In this document: piece by piece, positions 8,489 through 17,572 of the stretch
Layout: each line of letters opens with the position of its first letter
How positions within the stretch are numbered: position 1 is the first letter of the stretch
DNA from: Comamonas avium
Lineage (GTDB): Bacteria; Pseudomonadota; Gammaproteobacteria; Burkholderiales; Burkholderiaceae_C
DNA length: 64,000 nucleotides
Assembly (NCBI RefSeq): GCF_014836675.1
Contig: NZ_JACSQK010000003.1
Coordinates: 1 to 64,000, forward strand
Direction: 5' to 3'
Position numbers and translations under genes: made by a program
The notes under the pieces: model-generated
Database searches by the model: none
What the model was told of the DNA's origin: nothing
What the model saw: only the letters and a program-made list of their open reading frames with translations

Positions 8489-9421
8489 ATGGACAAACTC
8501 AAAGCTTTCGAATCCTTTGTCTCTGTTGCCACCCGCGGCAGTTTGACGGCCGCCGCCAAGGCAGAAGGTGTGGCCCCGGCGATCATGGGCCGCCGTCTGG
8601 ATGCGCTGGAAGCTCATCTGGGTGTCAAGCTCATGGTACGCACCACGCGGCGCATCAGCCTGACACACGAAGGCAGTGCCTTTCTGGAAGACTGCCAGCG
8701 CTTGCTGGCCGATGTATCGAATGCCGAAGCGAGTGTTTCGGCCGGTGGCATCAAGGCGACGGGGCATTTGCGTCTGACTGCTCCTGCTGGCTTTGGTCGC
8801 CGTCATGTGGCATCGCTAGTGCCGTTGTTTCATGATTTGCACCCGGATGTGACCATCTCGCTGAACCTGAGCGACCGTGTGGTGGACCTGGCGGGTGAAG
8901 GATATGACTGCGCGGTGCGCGTGGGAGATTTACCCGATTCATCGCTGATCAGCGTGCGCATGGCTGATAACCGGCGTCTGTGTGTGGCCACGCCCGCGTA
9001 TTTGCAAAGCCATGGCATGCCCAAACACCCGTCTGAGCTGGCACAGCACCGCTGCCTGACGCTGTCCAGCGATGCATCACAGACCCGGGGCTGGGCCTTT
9101 CGCCTACCCAGCCGCGATGGCGGCACAGAGGTGGTGCACTTCAAACCTGCGGGGCCACTTGATTGTTCAGATGGGCAGGTGCTGCATGATTGGTGCCTCG
9201 GTGGCTGGGGTATTGCATGGCGCAGCACGTGGGAAGTGGAGGCTGAAATTGCCGCAGGTCGTTTGGTGGAGGTTTTGGCTGACTTTGCTGCGCCACCCAA
9301 CGGTATTTACTTGGTGTTTCCACAGCGCAAGCACATGACATTGCGCCTGCGTTTGTGGATGGACTATCTCAAGGGGCAGTATGAACGCCCCGAGTTTTGG
9401 AGCAAAGGTGTCGCACGATGA
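8489..9421 (+). CDS. LysR family transcriptional regulator
   Basis: 310 aa. The N-terminal winged helix (residues 1-60) reads MDKLKAFESFVSVATRGSLTAAAKAEGVAPAIMGRRLDALE, a classic LysR DNA-binding domain. The rest is a periplasmic-binding-like effector domain of the type common in large beta-proteobacterial LysR families (HLRLTAPAGFGRRHV, LDLSDRVVDLAGEGYDCAVRVG). Transcribed away from glcB, so it may control malate synthase or itself; the effector is unknown. Its stop overlaps the start of the DUF2214 gene by 4 bp, so the two are translated together. Confidence 0.92.
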   Translation: MDKLKAFESFVSVATRGSLTAAAKAEGVAPAIMGRRLDALEAHLGVKLMVRTTRRISLTHEGSAFLEDCQRLLADVSNAEASVSAGGIKATGHLRLTAPAGFGRRHVASLVPLFHDLHPDVTISLNLSDRVVDLAGEGYDCAVRVGDLPDSSLISVRMADNRRLCVATPAYLQSHGMPKHPSELAQHRCLTLSSDASQTRGWAFRLPSRDGGTEVVHFKPAGPLDCSDGQVLHDWCLGGWGIAWRSTWEVEAEIAAGRLVEVLADFAAPPNGIYLVFPQRKHMTLRLRLWMDYLKGQYERPEFWSKGVAR

Positions 9422-9864
9422 CTCTCGAAGCATTTCTGGCCAGCCTGCACATAGTGGCTATTTTGACCCTGGTGGTTTTCCTGTCGAGCGAGGCCGCCTT
9501 GTGCCGCTCCGAGTGGATGAATGAGGCGGTGGTGCGCCGCCTGGCCAGGCTGGACATGATTTATGGCATCACGGCGCTGGTGCTGCTGCTCACTGGGATT
9601 GCGCGCATTGTCTGGGGTGCCAAGGGTTTGACGTGGTATGTCTCGCAGCCGCTGTTTCACGTCAAGATGACGCTGTTCTTTATCACTGCGCTGATATCGC
9701 TGCGGCCCACGTTCACGATTCGTCGTTGGCTCAAAACCCTCAATGCCACGGGTGCGCTGCCTGCTGAGGCCGCCATCAAGTCAGCACGTCAGTGGATCAT
9801 GGTGCAGGCGCACATCATTCCGGTCATTGCCGTGGTTGCTGTGTATTGGGCGCGGGGCATGTGA
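9418..9864 (+). CDS. DUF2214 family membrane protein
   Basis: 148-aa integral membrane protein with about four hydrophobic segments: near the N-terminus (FLASLHIVAILTLVVFLSSEA), residues 45-65 (ITALVLLLTGIARIVWG), residues 80-95 (KMTLFFITALISL) and the C-terminus (IPVIAVVAVYWARGM). The pattern, with SLHI near the start and RARGM-like end, matches the DUF2214 family, which is distantly CopD-like. ATGA overlap with the LysR gene fixes the start at 9418. Function is unknown; the coupling suggests a shared regulon with the regulator. Confidence 0.82.
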   Translation: MTLEAFLASLHIVAILTLVVFLSSEAALCRSEWMNEAVVRRLARLDMIYGITALVLLLTGIARIVWGAKGLTWYVSQPLFHVKMTLFFITALISLRPTFTIRRWLKTLNATGALPAEAAIKSARQWIMVQAHIIPVIAVVAVYWARGM

Positions 9865-10197
9865 GCGCCAAGTCGGCTCTTGTATCAGCTGTGCACAAGC
9901 CGGCAGAGGGGCTGGCCTTCACCAGGTTTAGATATGAATAAGCGCGGTCGCTATCCTTCCCCTGGCGTTGATGGGGATGCGATCGTGCAGCTGGTGTGTG
10001 GGCATAGACCAGAATTAGGGTAAATTGTTTTTTTAAAAACAATAGCGCGCTATCTAACAAAAATAAGCACCAGAAGTGTTTTCTATATAAATTTTTGACT
10101 GTGCAGGCACACTGACTGCAGCACTGGCGCGACAACGCCCATGGCATTGCTTGGCCGGTCTATCTGGACAAAGCGATGTGGCACGTAAAATCGCCCG
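9865..10197 (+). other. Gene-free spacer before argS
   Basis: 333 bp with no convincing coding frame. It holds an AT-rich near-palindrome ATTGTTTTTTTAAAAACAAT (10023-10042), which could act as a terminator for the LysR-DUF2214 pair, and presumably the argS promoter. Nothing else recognisable. Confidence 0.5.
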
Positions 10198-11907
10198 ATG
10201 CTTTCCGTCAAACAGGATTTGCTCGCGGCCCTGGCTGCTGAGCTCGAAAAATTGTCGCCCGGCGCTGGTGCGCGCGCTGCGTTTGAAAACCCCAAGGTGG
10301 CAGCCCATGGCGACCTCGCCTGTACGGCAGCCATGCAACTGGCCAAGCCCCTGAAGGCCAACCCCCGTGCTTTGGGTGAACAGCTCAAGGCCGCGCTGGA
10401 GGCCACCCCGGATTTTCAGAAATGGGTGGATGCGATCGAGATCGCGGGCCCCGGCTTTTTGAACATTCGTCTCAAACCTGCAGCCAAGCAGGAAGTTGTG
10501 CGTGAAGTGCTGGGGCAGGCGGACCAATTTGGTCACCAGACGGCCCGTGGTGAGAAGATCGTTGTGGAGTTCGTTTCTGCCAACCCCACCGGGCCGCTGC
10601 ACGTGGGCCATGGCCGTCAGGCGGCGATTGGCGATGCCATCAGCAACCTGTACACCACCCAAGGCTGGAAGGTGCACCGCGAGTACTACTACAACGACGC
10701 GGGCGTACAGATCGACACGCTGACCAAGAGCACGCAATTGCGTGCCAAGGGCTTCAAGCCAGGCGACGACTGCTGGCCCACCGACAGCGAAAATCCGCTG
10801 GCCAAGAATTTCTACAACGGCGACTACATCGCTGATATTGCCCAGGCGTTCCTGAACAAGGAAACCGTGAAGGCCGATGACCGCGCGTTCACCGCCAATG
10901 GTGATGTTGAGGATTACGACAACATCCGTAACTTTGCGGTTGCCTACCTGCGCAACGAGCAGGACAAGGACTTGCTGGCCTTCAACCTGAAGTTTGATGA
11001 GTATTATCTTGAGTCCAGTCTGTACGAAAACGGCCATGTGGACGAAACCGTCCAGCGCCTGATCGCCAGCGGGCACACCTATGAGCTGGATGGCGCGCTG
11101 TGGCTGCGCACCACCGATTTTGGGGATGACAAGGATCGCGTGATGCGCAAGTCCGATGGCACCTACACCTACTTCCTGCCTGATGTGGCCTATCACACGC
11201 AAAAGTTCCTGCGTGGCTACGGCAAGGCCGTAAACATTCAGGGGACCGACCACCATGGCACCATTGCCCGCGTACGCGCGGGGCTGCAGGCCGTCAATGT
11301 GGGAATTCCAAAGGGCTACCCTGACTATGTACTGCACACCATGGTGCGCGTGGTCAAAGGGGGCGAAGAGGTCAAAATCAGTAAACGTGCGGGTTCGTAT
11401 GTGACGCTGCGTGACCTGATTGAGTGGACGAGCAAGGATGCCGTGCGCTTTTTCCTGCTGAGCCGCAAGCCCGATACAGAGTACACCTTTGATGTGGACC
11501 TGGCCGTGGCGCAGAACAATGACAACCCGGTGTTCTATGTGCAGTACGCGCATGCCCGCATCCAGTCGGTACTGCGTAGCTGGCAGGAAAGCGGTGGCGC
11601 TGGTCTGGCCGCTTTGCAAGGCGTGGATTTGTCTGCGCTGCAGGGCTCACAGGCTCAGGCCTTGATGCTGCTGCTGGCCAAGTACCCCGAAATGCTGACG
11701 GCAGCTGCCAATGGCAACGCACCGCATGACGTCACTTTCTACCTGCGTGATTTGGCTTCCGCCTACCACAGCTACTACGACGCAGAGCGTATTCTGGTGG
11801 ACGACGAGTCAGTCAAACTGGCCCGTCTGGCACTGGTCGCTGCTACGGCGCAGGTGCTGCACAATGGCTTGGCTGTGCTGGGTGTGAGCGCACCTGAGCG
11901 CATGTGA
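10198..11907 (+). CDS. argS: Arginyl-tRNA synthetase
   Basis: 569 aa, normal length for bacterial ArgRS. It charges tRNA-Arg in the cytoplasm. The N-terminal Add-1 domain is followed by the class I HIGH motif as [13 protein letters not shown] (about residue 136), a KMSKS-type [15 protein letters not shown] (about residue 400), and a C-terminal anticodon-binding DALR domain with the [27 protein letters not shown] end. The start at 10198 fits the family N-terminus ([17 protein letters not shown]). The SPOR gene follows 32 bp downstream. Confidence 0.98.
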   Translation: MLSVKQDLLAALAAELEKLSPGAGARAAFENPKVAAHGDLACTAAMQLAKPLKANPRALGEQLKAALEATPDFQKWVDAIEIAGPGFLNIRLKPAAKQEVVREVLGQADQFGHQTARGEKIVVEFVSANPTGPLHVGHGRQAAIGDAISNLYTTQGWKVHREYYYNDAGVQIDTLTKSTQLRAKGFKPGDDCWPTDSENPLAKNFYNGDYIADIAQAFLNKETVKADDRAFTANGDVEDYDNIRNFAVAYLRNEQDKDLLAFNLKFDEYYLESSLYENGHVDETVQRLIASGHTYELDGALWLRTTDFGDDKDRVMRKSDGTYTYFLPDVAYHTQKFLRGYGKAVNIQGTDHHGTIARVRAGLQAVNVGIPKGYPDYVLHTMVRVVKGGEEVKISKRAGSYVTLRDLIEWTSKDAVRFFLLSRKPDTEYTFDVDLAVAQNNDNPVFYVQYAHARIQSVLRSWQESGGAGLAALQGVDLSALQGSQAQALMLLLAKYPEMLTAAANGNAPHDVTFYLRDLASAYHSYYDAERILVDDESVKLARLALVAATAQVLHNGLAVLGVSAPERM

Positions 11908-11939
11908 GAAATACTACAAGTAACGTGACAGGCGGTTTT

Positions 11940-12578
11940 ATGGTTAAGCAGCAGCGAGGTGGAACGATCCTCGGTCTCATCATCGGCCTGATTTTGGGGT
12001 TAGGCATTGCGCTGGGCGTGGCGGTGTACGTCACCAAGGTGCCTGTACCTTTCCTCAATAAGGGTGACCAGCGCAATACCGAGGCCAGCGAGAGCGAGCG
12101 TAACCGTAACTGGGACCCGAATTCGCCACTGTACGGTAGCACTCCTTCGCGCAACGCGCCGCCAGCACCGGCGACAGAGCCGGGCGCTACCACCGCAGCA
12201 CCGGTCATTGACCCCGTGGCACAGCCGCCTGCGGCATCAGCAGATCCGCTGGGAGATTTGGCGAAGGCGCAGGTCAAAGCGTCAGAAGCAAAGGTCGCCG
12301 CAGAAGCTAAAGCTGCCAGCGCAGCCCCTGCTGCTGCGGATGGCTTTAGTTACTTTGTGCAAGCAGGTGCATTTCGCACACAGGCCGATGCAGATGCCCA
12401 GCGTGCCAAATTGGCCATGCTTGGCTGGGAAGCGCGTATCAGCGAGCGTGAGCAAAACGGCCGCCCAGTGTTTCGCGTGCGCGTGGGGCCTTTCACCAAG
12501 CGCGGTGATGCTGAGCAGCTCAAGCAAAAGCTCGATGGTGCAGGCGTTGACTCCGCACTGGTGCGTGTGCAGCAGTGA
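11940..12578 (+). CDS. SPOR domain protein (FtsN-like)
   Basis: 212 aa. A short basic N-terminus (MVKQQRGG) precedes one membrane helix (residues 8-28, GLIIGLILGLGIALGVAVYV). A long Ala/Pro-rich linker follows, then a C-terminal SPOR domain from about residue 135 (YFVQAGAFRTQADADAQRAKLAMLG to FTKRGDAEQLKQKLDGAGVDSALV), which binds denuded septal peptidoglycan. This single-pass layout resembles FtsN-type division proteins that often lie next to argS in this order. The start at 11940 is chosen because upstream codons lack family features. dsbA follows at 55 bp. Confidence 0.9.
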   Translation: MVKQQRGGTILGLIIGLILGLGIALGVAVYVTKVPVPFLNKGDQRNTEASESERNRNWDPNSPLYGSTPSRNAPPAPATEPGATTAAPVIDPVAQPPAASADPLGDLAKAQVKASEAKVAAEAKAASAAPAAADGFSYFVQAGAFRTQADADAQRAKLAMLGWEARISEREQNGRPVFRVRVGPFTKRGDAEQLKQKLDGAGVDSALVRVQQ

Positions 12579-12633
12579 ACTTTTTGAGTTTTCTAAGCTC
12601 TGACTTCCCATATTTCCTTAAGGAGCCTTTTTG

Positions 12634-13281
12634 ATGCAACGCCGCCAGTTCTCTTTGGCTGCAGCTACTGCTGCTACTTCCATGGCTTTTGGAGCCAACT
12701 CCGCACTGGCGCAGCAAGCTGCGCCTCAAGAGGGTAAGGAATACCTGCGCTTGTCCAAGCCAGCGCCTGTCGATGCGCCTGCTGGCAAGATCGAAGTGGT
12801 GGAGTTTTTCTGGTACAGCTGCCCCCATTGCAATGTGTTTGAACCGACGTTTGCGGCCTGGAAGCAAAAAGCACCAGCGAACGTTGTGGTGCGTCGCGTG
12901 CCTGTGGCGTTCAATGCCAGTTTTGTGCCGCAGCAAAAGCTGTATTTCGCGCTGCAGTCCATGGATAACTTTGACGCCATGCACGTGAAGGTGTTCCACG
13001 CCATCCATGTGGAGCGCAATAAGCTGGCAAAAGATGAAGATATTTTCAACTGGGTGGGCAAGCAAGGCGTGGATGTGAACAAGTTCAAGGAGGTCTACAA
13101 CTCCTTTAACGTGTCCAGCCAGGTGCGCAAGGCCACGCAGCTGCAGCAGGCCTACGACGTGGAGGGCGTGCCTTCCATGGGTGTGGCTGGCCGCTACTAC
13201 ACCGACGGTCCTCGTGCGGGCAGCATGCCCAACGTGCTGCGTGTGGTGGAGTATCTGGTGGCACAAAGCGCCAAGGCGTAA
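12634..13281 (+). CDS. dsbA: Thiol:disulfide interchange protein DsbA
   Basis: 215 aa, periplasmic. The signal peptide MQRRQFSLAAATAATSMAF is followed by ALAQ, a likely cleavage site. The thioredoxin fold has the oxidising CPHC active site (FFWYSCPHCNVFEP) and a cis-proline loop EGVPSMGV near residue 190. It donates disulfides to exported proteins; DsbB would recycle it but is not in the window. The ATG at 12634 is favoured over an in-frame TTG at 12631 because AAGGAG at 12620-12625 is well placed. A terminator follows 40 bp downstream. Confidence 0.96.
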   Translation: MQRRQFSLAAATAATSMAFGANSALAQQAAPQEGKEYLRLSKPAPVDAPAGKIEVVEFFWYSCPHCNVFEPTFAAWKQKAPANVVVRRVPVAFNASFVPQQKLYFALQSMDNFDAMHVKVFHAIHVERNKLAKDEDIFNWVGKQGVDVNKFKEVYNSFNVSSQVRKATQLQQAYDVEGVPSMGVAGRYYTDGPRAGSMPNVLRVVEYLVAQSAKA

Positions 13282-13320
13282 TGGTCAGGGCCGGTTTTTC
13301 CGGCTCTTTGCTACATCGAC

Positions 13321-13343
13321 AGCCCGCCTTGTGCGGGCTTTTT
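13321..13343 (+). terminator. Terminator after dsbA
   Basis: AGCCCGC (13321-13327) and GCGGGCT (13333-13339) form a 7-bp stem with a 5-nt loop, followed by TTTT. It separates the argS-SPOR-dsbA group from lptA. Confidence 0.88.
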
Positions 13344-13397
13344 AATGGAAAACGAGGATGCGTGACTACAATGTGCTGCAAGAAACGTGCCCTGCCC

Positions 13398-14039
13398 ATG
13401 ACATCAAAATTCATCACCTGCCTCTTGTTGACGGCCCTTGCGGGGGCTGCAGGCGTAGCGCATGCTGAGCGTGCGGATCGCGACAAGCCCATGAACATTG
13501 AGTCGGACGCACTGCGCCACGATGAATTGACGCAGACCAGCGTATTCACCGGCAATGTGGTCATGACCAAGGGGACCATTGTGTTGCGCGGTGCGCAGCT
13601 GGATGTGCGCCAGGATGCGCAGGGCTATCAGCATGGGGTGGTGAAGGCTGAAGCGGGCAAGCGCGCTTACTTTCGTCAAAAGCGCGATACGGCGCCCGGT
13701 GCCCCCGATGAAGTGGTCGAGGGTGAAGGCGAAATCATTGAGTACAACGGCAAGACCGATGATGTGAAGCTGATTCGCCGTGGCCAGTTGCGCCGTTATA
13801 CGGGCGGTAAGCTCAGTGATGACATCATGGGCAGCGTCATTACCTATAACAATCTGACTGATGTGTTCACTGTGGATGGCGAAAAGCGCACCAACGAGCC
13901 GTCGTCAGCACCAGCCGGTTCTGGCGGCCGTGTGCGTGCCATCCTGGCACCCAAGGCAGCGCCCAGTGCGAGCCCTTCTGCCCCCGTGCCTGCACAGCCC
14001 TTGCAGCCTTCTGGTAATTTGAATCTACAAGGCAAGTAA
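13398..14039 (+). CDS. lptA: LPS transport periplasmic protein LptA
   Basis: 213 aa. The signal peptide [19 protein letters not shown] ends near AHA-ER. The LptA/OstA beta-jellyroll follows: [39 protein letters not shown], then [30 protein letters not shown]. It forms the periplasmic bridge that carries LPS from the LptB2FGC ABC transporter to LptDE. I chose the start at 13398 because it opens the signal peptide; an ATG at 13371 would add nine residues. Its stop overlaps the lptB start by one base (TAATG). Confidence 0.95.
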   Translation: MTSKFITCLLLTALAGAAGVAHAERADRDKPMNIESDALRHDELTQTSVFTGNVVMTKGTIVLRGAQLDVRQDAQGYQHGVVKAEAGKRAYFRQKRDTAPGAPDEVVEGEGEIIEYNGKTDDVKLIRRGQLRRYTGGKLSDDIMGSVITYNNLTDVFTVDGEKRTNEPSSAPAGSGGRVRAILAPKAAPSASPSAPVPAQPLQPSGNLNLQGK

Positions 14040-14809
14040 TGGCTGAGAACACCCCGGACACTGTGGCCTCCAGCAAGCTGGAAGCCCGCCACCTGGCCAA
14101 GTCGTATGGCAGCCGCAAGGTGGTGAAAGATGTGTCAATGACTGTGCAAAAAGGTGAAGTGGTGGGTTTGCTCGGCCCCAATGGTGCAGGCAAGACCACT
14201 TCGTTTTACATGATCGTGGGCCTGGTGCGCAGCGATGGTGGGGATGTATTCATCGATGGTCATTCCGTGGGCAGCATGCCAATTCACCAGCGCTCGCGCC
14301 TGGGCTTGTCGTACCTGCCGCAAGAAGCTTCCATCTTTCGCAAATTGAATGTGGAAGACAACGTGCGCGCGGTGCTGGAGCTGCAAAAAAATGATGCGGG
14401 CCAGTCTTTGTCCAGAGATGAGATTGAAAAACAGCTGACGTCCTTGCTGCAAGAGCTGCGCGTGGACCATCTGCGCAAATCGCCTTCGTTGGCGCTGTCT
14501 GGGGGGGAACGCCGCCGCGTGGAGATCGCCCGCGCTTTGGCCACTAACCCGCGCTTCATCTTGCTCGACGAGCCTTTTGCCGGCATCGATCCGATCGCCG
14601 TCATTGAAATTCAACGCATCATTGGTTTTTTGAAGGAACGCGGCATCGGTGTGCTGATTACCGATCACAACGTGCGTGAAACACTGGGTATCTGTGACCA
14701 CGCTTTCATCATCAGTGATGGCACAGTACTGGCGCAGGGAACGCCACAGGAAATCGTCGAGAACCCGGATGTCAGACGGGTCTACCTCGGCGAACACTTC
14801 AGGATGTAG
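14039..14809 (+). CDS. lptB: LPS export ABC transporter ATPase LptB
   Basis: 256 aa cytoplasmic ATPase. Walker A is [11 protein letters not shown] (about residues 44-54), the Q-loop is [12 protein letters not shown], the signature [15 protein letters not shown], Walker [17 protein letters not shown] and the switch histidine TDHNVRETL. The sequence is unmistakably LptB, which powers LPS extraction from the inner membrane with LptFG. Overlaps lptA by one base and is followed 55 bp later by rpoN, the order usual in proteobacteria. Confidence 0.98.
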   Translation: MAENTPDTVASSKLEARHLAKSYGSRKVVKDVSMTVQKGEVVGLLGPNGAGKTTSFYMIVGLVRSDGGDVFIDGHSVGSMPIHQRSRLGLSYLPQEASIFRKLNVEDNVRAVLELQKNDAGQSLSRDEIEKQLTSLLQELRVDHLRKSPSLALSGGERRRVEIARALATNPRFILLDEPFAGIDPIAVIEIQRIIGFLKERGIGVLITDHNVRETLGICDHAFIISDGTVLAQGTPQEIVENPDVRRVYLGEHFRM

Positions 14810-14864
14810 CCCTCTACGGCAGTTTTCAGGAAAAACAACAAGGGTCGAAAGAGGGGGTACAGCG

Positions 14865-16442
14865 TTGAAGCCAGGTTTGTCACTGCGGGTCTCACAGCAT
14901 TTAGCGCTGACGCCACAACTGCAGCAGTCCATCCGCCTCTTGCAGCTATCTACGCTGGAGCTTTCCCAAGAAGTCGAGCAAATGCTCGACGAGAATCCCT
15001 TTCTTGAGGTGGCCAATGAGGAGGCCCCTTCTGAAGAATTTGGTGTACCCAGCGTTGATGCAGCACCTGAATACGATGCACATGCGGCAGATGAGGCGCA
15101 GTACTCCATATCGGATAGTGCAGGCGCAGCAGGCGCTGATGGACAAAAAGAGCAAGATGCCTCCGCCTCTGAAAATGATCTTCCTAACGATTGGGAAGGC
15201 GATGGCAGTGTGGACATGGCGTTCGATGACAGCGAGTGGGGTGGCGATGCCCTGCCTCGCGGCACCCGCGATGATGACGATGCGCCCACCGCGTTGGAGC
15301 TGGCAGGCACCCATGAGTCTTTGACAGACTTTCTGCTCCAGCAGTCGCTGTCCCTGCGGTTGTCCGAGCTGGATCGGTACGCGCTGCGTTTTCTGATTGA
15401 AAACCTTAACGACGATGGGTATCTTGAAGATTCACTGGAAGAGCTGGCCCTGGGTCTGGCAGGCCCCTCGGATCTGGAGCAGTTAGAAGAACTGGTGCAC
15501 CGCTTTACCGTTGCTCTGGGTTTGTTGCAATCCCTGGAACCAGTGGGCGTGGGCGCGCGTGGATTGTCAGAGTGCCTGCGCCTGCAGCTTCAGCACCTGC
15601 GCCACCAAGGTGGTGACACCGACCTGATCGATATAGCGCTGCAGCTGTGCGCGCAGCCCTTGGAGCTGCTGGCTCGGCGCGATGTTCGCAAACTCATGCA
15701 GGCCTGCGGTCTGCCTGAAGCCAAGGTGCGCGCTGCGCTGGGGGCAATTGCACGGCTAGAACCTAAGCCTGGGCGTCGCTTTGTGAATGTGGAGCGCAAT
15801 GTGGTGGTGCCTGATGTCATCGTCAAGAAAGCCGCGCGCCGCGGGGCTGATGGCATGGCTCAGTTCAGTGTTCAACTCAACCCCGATGTCATGCCCCGCC
15901 TGCGTGTGCATGACATCTATGCCGGTGCACTGCGCAGCCATAAGGGCAGCGAGGGGCATGCTGGGCTGCAGCAGCGTCTGCAGGAGGCGCGCTGGTTTAT
16001 CAAGAATGTGCAGCAGCGTTTTGACACCATCTTGCGGGTGTCCAAAGCGATTGTGGATAGGCAGAAGAACTTCTTTGTGCATGGCGAGCTGGCCATGCGC
16101 CCCTTGGTGCTGCGGGACATTGCCGATGAGCTGGGGCTGCATGAATCGACCATCAGCCGCGTGACCACGGCCAAATACATGTCCACCCCTCATGGCACGT
16201 ATGAGCTGAAGTATTTCTTTGGCTCGGGTCTGGGCACGGAAACGGGGGGCAACGCCTCCAGTACGGCGGTGCGGGCGTTGATCAAGCAGTTCGTGTCGGC
16301 GGAGAGCACCAAAAAACCGCTGTCTGACAGCCAGATTGCCGAGATGCTCAAGGAGCAGGGCATTGAGTGCGCACGCCGCACGGTGGCCAAATACCGCGAG
16401 GCGCTGAAGATTGCGCCAGCAAATTTGCGCAAAGCGCTGTAA
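14865..16442 (+). CDS. rpoN: RNA polymerase sigma-54 factor
   Basis: 525 aa. The N-terminal activator-interacting region (KPGLSLRVSQHLALTPQL, QQSIRLLQLSTLEL) starts directly at a TTG codon, with GAGGGGG about 7 nt upstream; no ATG fits, as the upstream frame overlaps lptB in a non-homologous reading. An acidic region II follows. The core-binding and -12-binding domains come next (LHESTISRVTTAKYMSTPHG). The C-terminus has the diagnostic RpoN box ARRTVAKYREALKI. It recognises -24/-12 promoters and needs bacterial enhancer-binding proteins. Confidence 0.97.
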   Translation: MKPGLSLRVSQHLALTPQLQQSIRLLQLSTLELSQEVEQMLDENPFLEVANEEAPSEEFGVPSVDAAPEYDAHAADEAQYSISDSAGAAGADGQKEQDASASENDLPNDWEGDGSVDMAFDDSEWGGDALPRGTRDDDDAPTALELAGTHESLTDFLLQQSLSLRLSELDRYALRFLIENLNDDGYLEDSLEELALGLAGPSDLEQLEELVHRFTVALGLLQSLEPVGVGARGLSECLRLQLQHLRHQGGDTDLIDIALQLCAQPLELLARRDVRKLMQACGLPEAKVRAALGAIARLEPKPGRRFVNVERNVVVPDVIVKKAARRGADGMAQFSVQLNPDVMPRLRVHDIYAGALRSHKGSEGHAGLQQRLQEARWFIKNVQQRFDTILRVSKAIVDRQKNFFVHGELAMRPLVLRDIADELGLHESTISRVTTAKYMSTPHGTYELKYFFGSGLGTETGGNASSTAVRALIKQFVSAESTKKPLSDSQIAEMLKEQGIECARRTVAKYREALKIAPANLRKAL

Positions 16443-16616
16443 GCCGGGAGAGCATCCCGTTGCGCCTGTGTTGGTTTGTGCTTACTGTTTAGCTAAGCTT
16501 GCTAGCGCTCGATAGAATCGCGCGAGTTGAATCAAAATGCGCTGCCTGTGGGCGGCGCTTTTGTTTTCCCAGCTTGTGTTAACCAGTTGAGCGCGCAGCG
16601 CGCTCGGAGAACCACC

Positions 16617-17561
16617 ATGCAGCAACGTCGTCACACCCTTTTGGCCATTGGGGCCGCCACTTTGGCCGCTTTGGGCGCTATTGCGCCTGTGGCCCATGCC
16701 GAAGAAAAGCCCAAGGTGGCGCTGGTCATGAAGTCGCTGGCCAATGAGTTTTTCCGCACCATGGAAGACGGTGCCAAGGCGCACAACAAAGAACATAAAA
16801 ATTATGTGCTGGTGAGCAACGGTATCAAGAACGAAACCGATACCGCCGCGCAGATCAAGATGGTTGAGCAAATGGTGGCGCAAAAGGCGCAGGCCATCGT
16901 GATTGCGCCTGCTGACTCCAAGGCGCTGGTGCCAGTGCTGAAAAATGCAGTGGACAAGGGCGTGATTGTTGTGAATATTGACAACCGCCTGGACCCTGAA
17001 GCCCTGAAGGAAAAGAACCTGAACATTCCTTTTGTGGGGCCTGACAACCGCCTGGGTGCCAAGCTGGTGGGCGAGCGTCTGGCCAAGGAGCTGAAGGCGG
17101 GTGACAAGGTCGGCATCATTGAAGGCGTCTCTACCACCACCAACGCACAGCAGCGCACTGCAGGCTTTAAAGATGCCATGGATGCTGCCAAGATGAGCAT
17201 CGTGGGCGTGCAGTCCGGTAATTGGGAAATTGCCAATGGCAACACTGTTGCGGCTGGCATGATGCGAGAGAACCCAGACCTGAAGGCCTTGCTGGCGGGT
17301 AATGACTCCATGGCCCTGGGCGCTGTGGCTGCGGTGCGTGCGGCAGGCAAGACGGGCAAGGTGCTGGTTGTCGGTTACGACAACATCCAGGCCATTAAAC
17401 CCATGCTCAAGGATGGCCGCGTGCTGGCCACGGCAGACCAGTTTGCAGCCAAACAGGCCGCGTTTGGGATTGATGTGGCGTTGAAGGCCATCAAAGATAA
17501 AACGCCGCAGGCACAGCTTCCCGTTGAGGTGAAAACCGACGTGGTGCTGGTCACCAAGTAA
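16617..17561 (+). CDS. rbsB: Ribose ABC transporter substrate-binding protein
   Basis: 314 aa periplasmic binding protein. The signal MQRRHTLL-type leader with AAATLAALGAIAPVAHA ends near residue 25. The mature sequence (KVALVMKSLANEFFRTMEDGAKAHN, AIVIAPADSKALVPVLKNAVDKGVIVVNIDNRLD, LLAGNDSMALGAVAAVRAAGKTGKVLVVGYDN) is typical of family 1 sugar-binding proteins. Assignment to ribose rests on the operon: rbsA, rbsC, rbsK and rbsD follow. First gene of the unit; the promoter must lie in the 174 bp after rpoN. No rbsR-type repressor gene is in the window. Confidence 0.9.
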   Translation: MQQRRHTLLAIGAATLAALGAIAPVAHAEEKPKVALVMKSLANEFFRTMEDGAKAHNKEHKNYVLVSNGIKNETDTAAQIKMVEQMVAQKAQAIVIAPADSKALVPVLKNAVDKGVIVVNIDNRLDPEALKEKNLNIPFVGPDNRLGAKLVGERLAKELKAGDKVGIIEGVSTTTNAQQRTAGFKDAMDAAKMSIVGVQSGNWEIANGNTVAAGMMRENPDLKALLAGNDSMALGAVAAVRAAGKTGKVLVVGYDNIQAIKPMLKDGRVLATADQFAAKQAAFGIDVALKAIKDKTPQAQLPVEVKTDVVLVTK

Positions 17562-17572
17562 GGGCGGCTTTC

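Noticed and set aside
10054-11619. Long minus-strand open frame (about 520 codons) across argS
   Set aside because: It lies opposite a clear arginyl-tRNA synthetase in a GC-biased frame and shows no family motifs. It is a coding shadow.
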